64,000 nucleotides of DNA from Unio delphinus (Eukaryota > Mollusca > Bivalvia > Unionida > Unionidae): NCBI GenBank assembly GCA_029339505.1, contig JAQISU010000210.1, forward strand, positions 16,711,001 through 16,775,000, read 5' to 3'. The notes beneath the pieces were generated by a model. The model was not told the origin of the DNA, searched no databases, and saw nothing but the letters and a program-made list of their open reading frames with translations. Below, piece by piece: positions 25,562 to 64,000 of this stretch (position 1 is its first letter; each line of letters opens with the position of its first letter). Both the position numbers and the translations under genes were made by a program.

Positions 25562-28023
25562 CTGTAAGATGAACAGTTTGATTAAACAGTCAGGAGAATA
25601 ATAGTCGAATTTCGTGTTACACAGTCATATTAGTAATGCCACAACCGAATGTTATGGTCTCGGTCAGGTTATAATTTGATACTGTAACAATGATTCAATA
25701 AAAAAAAAACTCAGAACAAATACTTAGAAAGGTCACTAATCAGTGAAAGACGTATTTTATAGTTAAGCAGAAAATCCTTTAATATAATAGTTCACTGAAT
25801 ACAGCCGGAGGTATGTAATAAAAATGGAGAATCCGCATTTCGTTTATGGCGCTTTGTTTGAAGGAAGTCTTAGCTTTATGTGATTATTTGTTTATGGGAA
25901 GTCGGTGGTGAAGAAATATTCCTTGGACCGAAATAAATAGCCAATTGCTAGAAAGAAATGTTACGGAGTGAAGAGTTAGAGAGTTTCCATTATGTCATGA
26001 CATGAAGTACCGTTTATTGTTGCCATGGTGACAATTGTGACGCAAATTTTACAACCGAAATGTGGCTTAAAACCATGATTTGACGGGCCTAATATGATGT
26101 TGGGAAATTAGTTTCTGTTTTAAGCGACGTTGTATAGTTTTACAAATTGAAATGCTGACTGTACCATACGGAAATGTAATGAAGAGAAACCATGCATATT
26201 ATCGGTCGATAGACAATTGGGAAGTTGTGAGTTCTTTGGTTTTGTATTTATTAGAGTGTAATTATTCATAGATTATTCGTTGTACTTTCTACAATATAGG
26301 TTGTATATATGTCTTTACAATTAGGGGATACGTTTGACGGAATCGAGCCAGCGTTTGACATCACTCGGTCAAGTATATGCCCTTGGATTGTCATGATATA
26401 ATAAAATGTGTTCAGACATAGAGCATGCCCAGAATACTGGTTATGAAAATTGTGAAGATATATGCACGGAATAAACTGTACACGATTAGTACTTTTAACA
26501 AATGAATTCTTCGCAGTCCTACGTCTTCACTGCTCTTCTAAAAAAACCTGCAAAATTGTAGGAGAGCGGAAAGATAGATGAATGCGAAAGCATAAAGTAA
26601 TCATCGTAGCCTGTTCTACAATTTCCCGTAATTATTACTAAGCTCCACGATAAACACAGCCATTACGATTTACGACTTCACAAACATTAGAATGGAATCT
26701 GAGCTATATATATATATAACCTTAACGTAATCACTTGAGGGTGAAAAGTGGGTTGCTGTGACTTACCTTCATGGTCAGATTTGGCTTACTTGCCAAGGAA
26801 TGTTACATCACGGAAAATGATCAACTACAAACAATATAATGCATTTCTAATCCTGAATTATATATGTGTCGACTAATATGCAACTTTAGATCCACCTGAA
26901 AATGTCAGCTCTATTTACCTATATGTCCAAAGTAAAATCTATATACACCAGAACTCGTCAACTCTATGTAAAAAGTCAAGTCTATGTACACTCAAATGTG
27001 TTCAAATCTATGTATGTCCTCAACTCTATGAACACCTGAATTTATGAAATCTATGTACGTTAACGCCATGTACGTTAACGCTATGTACCTCAACTCGATG
27101 TACACATTGATATGTCAACTATATGTACAGTGTCCAATCTATAGACATTGGTATCTATCAACTCTATCGGCAACGTCAACTCTATGTACACCTTACCTTA
27201 ATGTATCATGGCAATGTATGTACACCTTAATGTATGTACTCCTTACCTTAATGTATCATGGCAATGTATGTACACCTTAATGTATGTACACCTTACCTTA
27301 ATGTATCATGGCAATGTACGTACACCTTAATGTATGTACACCTTACCTTAATGTATCATGGCAATGTATGTACACCTTAATGTATGTACACCTTACCTTA
27401 ATGTATCATGGCAATGTATACTCTATGTACATCAAGATATGTCGGCTCTATATACACGTTTTTTTCTTATGGTTTATATAAAATGGATATGCTAACTCTT
27501 TGAATATGTAATCACAAGCAGTAGACATATCCAGGCAAGTAACATCGAAATCGTTTTCTTTAACTATTGCAGTGCATCCATTAAATTTGCATTTATTAAA
27601 CAATAAAACCTCGTGGTGTATTTAAAAGCTAAGTTGATGTTATGAACGGAAAGAACCCTGATAGTTAAATACAGACCTTATGCAGTATTTGTGAATAGCT
27701 TTCATGGCGAGAAATATTCCTTCTTGTGGCGTTATTATCATTACATTATCCTCTCCAATCCCGTCATGCATCTTTGCAACCTCTTTCCTTAGTAGCGGGT
27801 GACCCTGACTCTCAGTGTATCCTAATGATAAATTCTCCCACAATTCTTTTGACTCGTTATCTGCGAGTGACAAAAGTTCCCGCATGCGCACTGACTCAGG
27901 GTCGGAGCATGAAAGCATATACATTACACTGAATTCATACTGTGCAAAATATCTCTCCAATTTAAAGGGCCGTAACTCCGATGCGCCATCATACATCAAG
28001 GTCGGTTCATCCTGATTCATCAT
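24706..28023 (-). CDS. Class I/II PLP-dependent aminotransferase, two exons, 400 aa
   Basis: Two minus-strand exons (28023-27677 and 25561-24706) join in frame to exactly 401 codons including stop. The fold-type I aminotransferase signature is complete: substrate-side GYTESQGHPLLR (about residues 70-81), NFPHNPTG with Asn183, SDEMY with Asp211 and Tyr214, the PLP-binding lysine in LSKTFGLPGLRIGW (Lys243), and a C-terminal YFRFGFGR that should hold the carboxylate-binding arginine. It probably transfers amino groups from an amino acid to a keto acid, or catalyses a related PLP reaction, in the cytosol, as no convincing targeting signal was seen. By memory the sequence resembles bacterial aminotransferases of the capreomycidine-synthase-like group more than animal AAT or KAT enzymes. 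The substrate is unknown. Confidence 0.9.
25562..27676 (-). other. Aminotransferase intron 1 (about 2.1 kb)
   Basis: GT donor at 27676-27675 (ATAAG then GTCTGT) and AG acceptor at 25563-25562, both on the minus strand. It holds a 50-bp array at 27185-27420 and scattered CTATGTACACC-like repeats from about 26940. No other coding sequence seen. Confidence 0.85.
27185..27420 (+). repeat. 50-bp tandem array in the aminotransferase intron, about 5 copies
   Basis: The unit AATGTATGTACACCTTACCT followed by TAATGTATCATGGCAATGTATGTACACCTT repeats about five times with near identity. Flanking sequence from 26940 contains looser TCTATGTACACC-type motifs from which it may have arisen. Confidence 0.92.
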
Positions 28024-28060
28024 GATGGCTGGCTTTGTAATGGTTCCGATGAAAGTATAT
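27677..28060 (-). CDS. Aminotransferase exon 1 (start codon and N-terminal third)
   Basis: The minus-strand acceptor-like TTGTTTTCCCAG ends at 28061, so this exon (28060-27677) probably follows a non-coding 5' exon not found here. The first ATG is at 28023-28021, with a second directly after (MMNQDEPTLMYDG). The coding part runs 347 nt to the donor after HKYCI plus two bases. Extension upstream of the first ATG would cross the acceptor, which is why the start is placed at 28023. It contains the ERYFAQYEFS and GYTESQGHPLLR blocks typical of the family N-terminus. Confidence 0.88.
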
Positions 28061-28323
28061 CTGGGAAAACAATAAAGAACTCTCCAGAAAAGTGAAAACA
28101 GTAGGGCAGCTGAATATGATAGCAAAGTACAACACGACATTTAAAACTTTCACACGCATAACCATCATTTCATCCAAATGAATGACATCACAGTGGCTAC
28201 AAAAGTCTATGTATATTGATAAAATATTTCTATTCCGCAACAAATTAGTTTTCAGTTTTCATTTTTTACCACGCTTATTTTCAAAATACCTGATTGTTAC
28301 CCACAATATCTAATCACATGAAA

Positions 28324-28383
<60 letters not shown>

Positions 28384-28424
28384 TGTATCTGCTACGCATC
28401 AGTGCTTAAATAACTATCTTTGTA

Positions 28425-28546
<122 letters not shown>

Positions 28547-28989
28547 TCGAGATCGTATAGGAAGGGGTTGGTCTCCAAAACTGGTTGACACTATTCATGC
28601 CCGAAGTGGCTGACGACTTAGCACTCTACGGTTTGCCATAGACAATATTGTTGAAAAGCCATTTGTTTGCCCACATTGCCAAATATGTACATGTACAGAC
28701 TTATGTTGCTTTACAATGAAGACCCGACATGAACACGTTTTGCAAAACATGTACAATTTGTGCAACTTTCAGTTGTTGGCTGGGATGACAACATTTTAAA
28801 ACTGTATACATGGACATATTTGTAACTTTGATAACGTAATCTGTATGCCACTACCGACCATCGCACTTACCTCATCTAAGCACCGGAGATATACTGGTGC
28901 AGCCAAACATAAAAATAATAAATAGGTCAAACTTTTCAACCGACAATGTGTAATCATTGAAACTATTGAAAGATTATCAACGAGCTAGA

Positions 28990-28990
28990 T

Positions 28991-29041
<51 letters not shown>

Positions 29042-29085
29042 AACATACATACATACATACATACATACATACATACATACATACA

Positions 29086-29115
<30 letters not shown>
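28990..29115 (+). repeat. Compound (AC)n(CATA)n microsatellite
   Basis: An AC dinucleotide run is followed by about 18 CATA tetranucleotides. Confidence 0.95.
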
Positions 29116-29120
<5 letters not shown>

Positions 29121-29886
29121 TTATATACTTACAAATGGCACAAAGACAGTTTACGTGGCACAGCTCGAGCAATGGTATTGCAAATCAGAAAGGAAGAAAT
29201 TCAGTAAAGAAGTTTGGGTTGCCCTGTATGAACATGTATCTGTTTGGTGAGTTCCACACGAAAACGAAAGATAACTATACACTGTTCTGTTTTACGACCC
29301 AGAGGCTCCAAATGGGTCTTAAATTGTTTCCTATCTCTATGTTGCTCATACGTGTTTCTTCGCGTACCATCAGATGTGCATATGCTTGTGGAGCCGTTCC
29401 TATCTCTCGGCTATCTGGTAATACCATTGAATTGTTTCCCCATATTTCCAAAATATATTAACGTTTGTATATGTTCGTGTAAACCCCTGAGGGGTATGTG
29501 GTGTTGTTGTTCCGTAAATAAACAAAATTGGATCTAGAAAGGACTATATTAAAAAAGGGCCCCCTCTCTAAATGTCCTTATACGCTGCATACTGTACACA
29601 TGCGGTGGTTAATATTTATTTATGACATCAATTTTGTGTTTTTGAGCCTATTGTCATGGTTACAGGGCGTCAAAACTCTATACAAAGACATGAAAAGTAG
29701 TAATCTTTTCCAATTACTTCTCATAGATACTGTTTTACCATGAGCAGCTGTCCACAAAAGATACGATATGTAAACTCGGGGTAAATGTCGAATCGAAAAA
29801 AAACCTCAAAAATCCCTGACCTGCCATTGCATCACTCCCACGTGTCGACACAATAATTTCATCTAAGTACACACTTACTCGGAACC

Positions 29887-30041
29887 GCTCCGGTGGCCTA
29901 GTGGTTAGAGCGTCTGCCGCGGAAGCGTTAAGTCGTGGGCTCGATCCCCGTCCGAGTCATACCAAAGACTTACCAGAAAAATGGCACTAACAGCTGCCTC
30001 GGTTGAGGCTCGGCATTAAGAGGTTAGTGTTAGGACTGGTC
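29887..30041 (+). mobile_element. tRNA-derived SINE, plus strand, 3'-truncated
   Basis: Starts GCTCCGGTGGCCTAGTGGTT, with an A box (TGGCCTAGTGGTTAGAGCG) and a B box-like GGGCTCGATCCCCG. The shared SINE body follows (ACCAAAGACTTACC, AAATGGCACTAACAGCTGCC, TAAGAGGTTAGTGTTAGGAC). The acceptor stem does not pair, so this is not a functional tRNA gene. The 3' part seen in the 17.1-kb copy is missing. Confidence 0.82.
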
Positions 30042-30806
30042 ATATCTATCATATATATATGATTTTTGAGTAACTTTTCCCTTTTCCATTATTTCTTTAG
30101 AAATAATATCAACTGATCCTTAACAATCAATTCTGACAATACTATCACCGACCCAGTTAAAATCGCCACCCAATAGTAAGGTTTCATTTAGAAATCATTT
30201 AGATAATTGGTTCAATTAGTTTTTTTAATTATATCTTTATCCAGTCTAGTTGATCGAAGTTATTCAAAAAATTATTAATTCCATTTTAATATTCCTCCCG
30301 GTATCCGCATTCTTATTTCATTGTTTAAAATTGTATTTTAATATTTAATTTTTGTTAAGTAAAATTTTACTTTTCATTTCACGGCTAATTTTTACAAATT
30401 ATGTATTTACACTTATTATGCAGGAGACACCAGCTCCCCCACCCCCATAGACTCCATTGTCTGAATCATCGATTTTATCATTAGTCGTAAAAATGACAGT
30501 TTCCTGTTCCGTTTCCATTTCCTTGTACTGACCGTTATATCGTTCTTGTATTTATCATCGTCCTCATAGTCTTCGTAATCTTCATCATCTTCGTCCAAAT
30601 CGCTTACGTCCTGTTCTTTGTCTTGTTTATCGTCGTTTCCATTTGTTTTGTTTTTTCATTTTCGCCTTCGTCATCGTCTTTTCCAGTTTCCGTTATGCCT
30701 TTGATGTTTTTTCTTTTGTGGCGCTTCATCCTCTTTTACTTTAGTTGACAAAATTGTGACAACTGTAGGACGATGCTGATAGTGATTTCATCAATTTCCT
30801 CTTTTG

Positions 30807-30808
<2 letters not shown>

Positions 30809-30880
<72 letters not shown>
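30809..30880 (+). repeat. (GA)n microsatellite
   Basis: A pure GA dinucleotide run of about 72 bp. Confidence 0.95.
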
Positions 30881-30882
<2 letters not shown>

Positions 30883-33809
30883 GTATCACTATAATGAATA
30901 ACGGGTAACGTGATAGTGTGTAACGGAGCAGCTGATAATACGAATATCGTCACATGATGGGTTTGTTTGATAACCAGTCTAACCGGAACAGTTTTGTTGA
31001 CTATCATGTATTTAGTTAACATGTAGGTCTTTCGACCTTATTATTAGAATTACATGAAAAATGGCGGATAATCGACAAAGACAGGTATGTGGATAATATA
31101 CCCCAAATACAACTTAATTACATGACAGAAACCTATTTCTTCTCATGTCGGTCAGGTGAGTCAGTCCTCCTGATATCACAAGTGTGTCATGTTTTGAAAC
31201 TGAATAGATTATAAAATCTAGATTTGAAAGAGATGCAGACCTCATAAATGTTAGAATAACGGAGGTGTCATTATTTTGTATTGATTTGCGCCACATTTTA
31301 GATTCTAAAACATATGTGTACTTAACGTGCTTTATGTTTGGTTGCAAACATATTAAGTTACAAAATCCTCGAGTTACAAACCTGTAAGCCGTTGCATTGT
31401 AATAAATCTACAAATGAAACTGTGCCAAAGAGAACTGCATTTTCAACTTCAATTTGTTTTTACAAACGTTTTCATCGTGAAATGGGGTACGTAACCTGTG
31501 ATCAAGTATTGGAAGGTTCACTGTCGCAAATTTGCTTTATTTGACTTGTGGCCTGTAAAATCTCATTTTAAAATAGTAAAACACCAAAAATTCTCTCAAA
31601 TCAAAATCAAATCAAATCAAGTTTATTATAGAGGAAATTAATTCATCCTCTTTATTATTTGCATTTTACATACGGGTATTGTAATGGCACTTCTTTCTTG
31701 GGTTGGCTTTTACGACATCATAAAGCAAGGTTTATGATATTTGCAAAACGGTGTACACTGTTTGTACGCTGTATAGGGGGCGCTCACCAGTTAATATGTA
31801 CTTTTCAGATAGTGACGTATGTGAGGTGAAGTTGTTTGCATTTGTAACATGCACAATGGAGATAATGTTGGCATATCTCAATGCTACTTTGATGTAATGT
31901 GGCTGATATTTCTTTGGATACTGCACTTGTGGAAATTGTAAATGATCTAAGCGCATGGTATAACAAAATGGATGCTCCCATGTGCTTGAAAAATTAGCCA
32001 GAATTAATCAAAAGTACACTAACTTTAGCAGTTATTAAACTAGGGAAAACGAATTTTGCTGAAGTAGGCAATAGCAGCTTCTGAAAGTGCAATGAACAAA
32101 TTACAAAATATCTGAAAAGTAAAAAAAGTTATTTTTCTACAATTTACCTCTGAAGTCCAGGGAGTGAAAATGACCATGCGGAGCTAGCAGTTTGTTTATA
32201 TTAGCACATCTTATGTTAGCCCAAGCTGTATACTCTAGAACCTAAAGTACACCCATCAATCATACATCAAAATAAAGGTAATTGAAAGTTCTTCTCTCAA
32301 CACCTAAGATATACAAAGTCTTTATTATATTGCCAGTATAACCAGTGAAGAAATCCCAGAAAATTATTTTTCTTTAAAATTCTAACCCTATGCAAAGTAC
32401 GAAACTGTAGAGCGCCACCTTATAGCTTGGTCGGTACGACACTATTGGACTGTCTTTCCTATATTATTCAAGACAAAACTATGTTGTGATAGGGAATGGT
32501 CTACCCAGCTGTCACAAAGTATAATAATGCAAGTATGATATTATGTCTTCTTTCCACTTCAAGTGCAAGTAAAGACGGGAGGGTGGCTGGATCCGCACAA
32601 AACTTTTAAATGGCAATCAAAAACCAAGGATATGCACTTAAACAGCAGTTTACTTCAAATAGAGGATCTTAATTTTACGACTCAAAAAAGCGAAATCCAA
32701 AACGTTTTGTAAATCAAATATAATCCAAAACTACCTCTAAATGAATTCATGATCATCTCTAAATATCGATTTATTCCAAACGTAATGATGAGCACATTGT
32801 AATTCCAATGATTAATTGAAATAAATAAATACTTTCAAACTGAAACTAAAACACAACTAACCAACTGATTCAACTTCAGATGTTAAGTGGGAATATTAGT
32901 TCTAATATAAACGACCTAATATATATTTTACAAGAACAAAGACACAAATATGACCAGAATGAGGGTCAAATGTAAACTTCTAGAACATTCTAAGATTTCA
33001 ACCAAAATCAGTTTTTTACTGAGCCTTTAATAAAAGAACACGGCAAATATCAGGTAAAACAGAACCTTTTAATGAAAAAACAAATATACTAAACCGAAAT
33101 ACAAGTAAATATGTTTACCTACAAATAAAAACAATCTCTAAATAGAATTTGCTATCATAGACAAAAATTAGTTAATATGTTGTTACAAAAACAAATCATC
33201 GTGGAGGCCCAAACTACTATCCTTAATTATGGACACAGGTGAAGCACACAATACAAAGTAAGTATGCAAACATTATGTGCTCATGAAGATGCTTCAAAAA
33301 TCAACAGAGCACATGAATCGTACACTTTATAAGAGTGGTTTAATGTGTTCAATTTTTTTAGCTACTACAAGAAAACGCAATACACTTCCAAAACCTGTAC
33401 TAGTATATTTTCAGAAATATTTCATTATTCTTTCTTCTGTTTGATTCGAAATACCTCAAACTCGTTAATTATGATAATGCTGATTGTAAGAAATTTACAG
33501 AAAATCGCGTCTACAATAGATATATACATGTATAAGATATATCCATAATTGCGTTGACAAAGTATGTCAGACATCCTTCGCTTCCAGTCATGTTTCCTGG
33601 ACACTGTTGCATATATGATCATGCAACGTCATGGGTGCACATACTTATATCACTTATCTTAACAACAAACAAACAAAAAAATTAAAAAATATGATTGTAG
33701 TAACCTACTATTTTGTCTAAGATGACACTGCCACGTTTTTGGAGTTCCTACTTTTCAGGCAATATGGTCCAGAATGTCATCTAGTATAATTTCCTGTTGG
33801 ATCATTATT

Positions 33810-33810
<1 letters not shown>

Positions 33811-33901
<91 letters not shown>
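33811..33901 (+). repeat. (TA)n microsatellite
   Basis: A pure TA dinucleotide run of about 91 bp. Confidence 0.95.
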
Positions 33902-33904
<3 letters not shown>

Positions 33905-34023
33905 TAATAAAAGATAAATATTTGTTATGTATTCATTTAGTTACTGGGAAGTACAGTAAAAAATCATCTTATTTCATACGATTTTTAACTCATGTACAAT
34001 TCTACTATTGTCTTCGAAATTTA

Positions 34024-34165
34024 CAGGAGCCACGATGGTTCAGTGGTTGGCGTGCCGGTCTCACAACATAAAGGATGCGGATTCGAGTAATATCATCCGG
34101 TTAACTTGCGTAGAATGTCGTTGTGTGTCCTTAAACAATGCACTCGATATAGATAAATAATATAA
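34024..34165 (+). mobile_element. Second tRNA-derived SINE type
   Basis: AGCCACGATGGTTCAGTGGT with TGGCGTGCC resembles an A-box region and GGATTCGAGT a B box. It is followed by a GTTGTGTGTCCTTAAACAATGCACT segment like the GTGTCCTTGGGCAAGGCAC body found in many aquatic-animal SINEs. It differs from the other SINE family in the window. The 3' limit is approximate. Confidence 0.6.
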
Positions 34166-34987
34166 TTTGTATTGATGGAACGTAAAATACCAATTTAAAC
34201 TTAAAGCTACCTTTACTCATTTACAATTAGTTTGACTAAATAAATATTGTGTGCTTTTTTATATAAATGTAAATAGTCGTAGACCTTAGTTTCAAAAAAT
34301 ATCATATCGAATGTGTTATTGAAAATAAAATGGTGTGTTTCTGCGCTCGATGTTTGTGTTAGCTCAAATGTTTGTGGTCACGTGCAACGTCACTTGATAT
34401 GCATGTCATTTATTCTAATTACTTTTCTAGCTTGAAGTATACTTTGCACATGACAAAATTGCCTATAGATATTTATAGAGAATTTGAAACATTCTTTAAT
34501 TGGTTGTAATTAAATTATTGTGGAGTTAATTTGGGATAAGATCAGGTCGTAAGGACACTAAACTAACAAAAAAATTATTTTTAAAAATATTAAAATTTAA
34601 AAATTAACAAATGGTGCTACTTACATTCGATAACAACTTTAATAACTCAAAAATAAGAAAAACATTCAAATGCAAAGCTGATAATACAGCACACTCTCAT
34701 TAAACGGACTCAGCGCGCTGTTTGGATACCCAATCAGTTGTCATGCATCTCTGATTGGTTTGCAATAAGCACGTGATCGGACAGAAAGAATATAGATTGG
34801 TACCATAACCTAATATCAAATTTGACCTTGAGATCTTCTCTCGCCAGTAAAATAAATTACGATCATTCTCGTAGTTGTAACTCTGGTAATCATCATAATC
34901 GCGATCATTATCATAATTACCATGATCGTCATCGTCGTCGTCACCATCATCATCACTTGTTTGAGAATCATGTTTATATTTGTCTAG

Positions 34988-63060
<28,073 letters not shown>

Positions 63061-63061
63061 A

Positions 63062-63660
<599 letters not shown>

Positions 63661-63847
63661 CTGAACCATGTATTTTACATATAATTATATGAAATCATAT
63701 TACTTCAAATCGGGGACGTTCTTATTTTCAGTTGTGAGAATTTATAGCACGACACCAATTATTAACATTTATTGCATAAATTATTTAAATGTAAATGGTT
63801 GTCTATGAAAATTGAACTCAATACCAAAAAGGAGTAAAGCGGTCTCT

Positions 63848-63978
<131 letters not shown>

Positions 63979-64000
63979 TCTTGGTATTGTAATATTTGTT

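Larger units (their letters stand above)
30042..34020. other. Intergenic region with simple repeats
   Basis: No gene supported. (GA)n lies at 30809-30880 and (TA)n at 33811-33901. An acidic minus-strand frame at 30416-30730 (DEDDEDYEDYEDDD) is low-complexity and may be a retropseudogene scrap. The start exon of the plus-strand transporter may lie here but was not identified. Confidence 0.5.

Noticed and set aside
29135..29461. 108-codon open frame beside microsatellites
   Set aside because: No recognisable domain. An overlapping frame is equally open.
29887..29960. Possible functional tRNA gene
   Set aside because: A and B boxes are present but the acceptor ends do not pair, and a SINE body follows directly, so it is a tRNA-derived SINE.
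30416..30730. Acidic protein frame (DEDDEDYEDYEDDD) on the minus strand
   Set aside because: Low complexity, broken upstream by stops and without splice context. At most a retropseudogene scrap.

Overview
This is an animal nuclear genome window: AT-rich, intron-rich and dominated by repeats. It has GT-AG introns, tRNA-derived SINEs, LINEs, LTR retrotransposons, MITEs and very many simple repeats. The mix (CR1/L2-like LINE with an ATT tail, Ty3/gypsy elements with integrase ahead of reverse transcriptase, SINEs with TG/CA tails, and a bacterial-type SLC6-like transporter) suggests a marine lophotrochozoan, probably a mollusc. Species is not determinable by reading.

Only two host protein genes are supported. 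(1) On the minus strand, 28023-24706, a two-exon gene encodes a 400-residue class I/II PLP-dependent aminotransferase with all main motifs. (2) On the plus strand, at least ten exons from 34988 to 61773 encode an 11-helix sodium-dependent (NSS/SNF, bacterial LeuT/YocR-like) transporter of about 490 residues. All nine introns keep frame. Its first exon with the start codon, and probably its last few codons, were not found. The genes are arranged head to head about 7 kb apart. Both look closer to bacterial families than to classical animal paralogues, an impression from memory of the families.

Layout. 1-8.3 kb: no gene; a G-quadruplex motif, SINE copies, a 71-bp satellite (23 copies) and a 50-bp array. 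8.4-10.2 kb: an internally deleted CR1/L2-like LINE on the minus strand. 10.5-12.2 kb: remains of a different, RTE-like LINE. 14.2-17.05 kb: a decayed Ty3/gypsy element in the order gag, protease, integrase, reverse transcriptase. 17.1-24.7 kb: a SINE and two copies of a terminal-inverted-repeat MITE. 24.7-28.1 kb: aminotransferase. 28-35 kb: simple repeats and SINEs. 35-62 kb: transporter gene, whose introns hold a CR1/L2-like LINE (itself interrupted by an AACCGGTT-rich satellite), a very young complete LTR retrotransposon (42921-49538, with target-site duplication), a 3.8-kb minisatellite of 29-bp units, a hAT-like MITE and many microsatellites. 62-64 kb: degenerate minisatellite, LINE-tail-like sequence and triplet repeats.

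The most notable element is the young LTR retrotransposon. Its two 1683-bp LTRs differ at only three positions, and one intact ORF joins Gag, protease and integrase, but no reverse transcriptase or RNase H is present. In the older relative at 14-17 kb the reverse transcriptase lies downstream of integrase, so the young element seems to have lost everything 3' of integrase and probably moved with reverse transcriptase supplied in trans.
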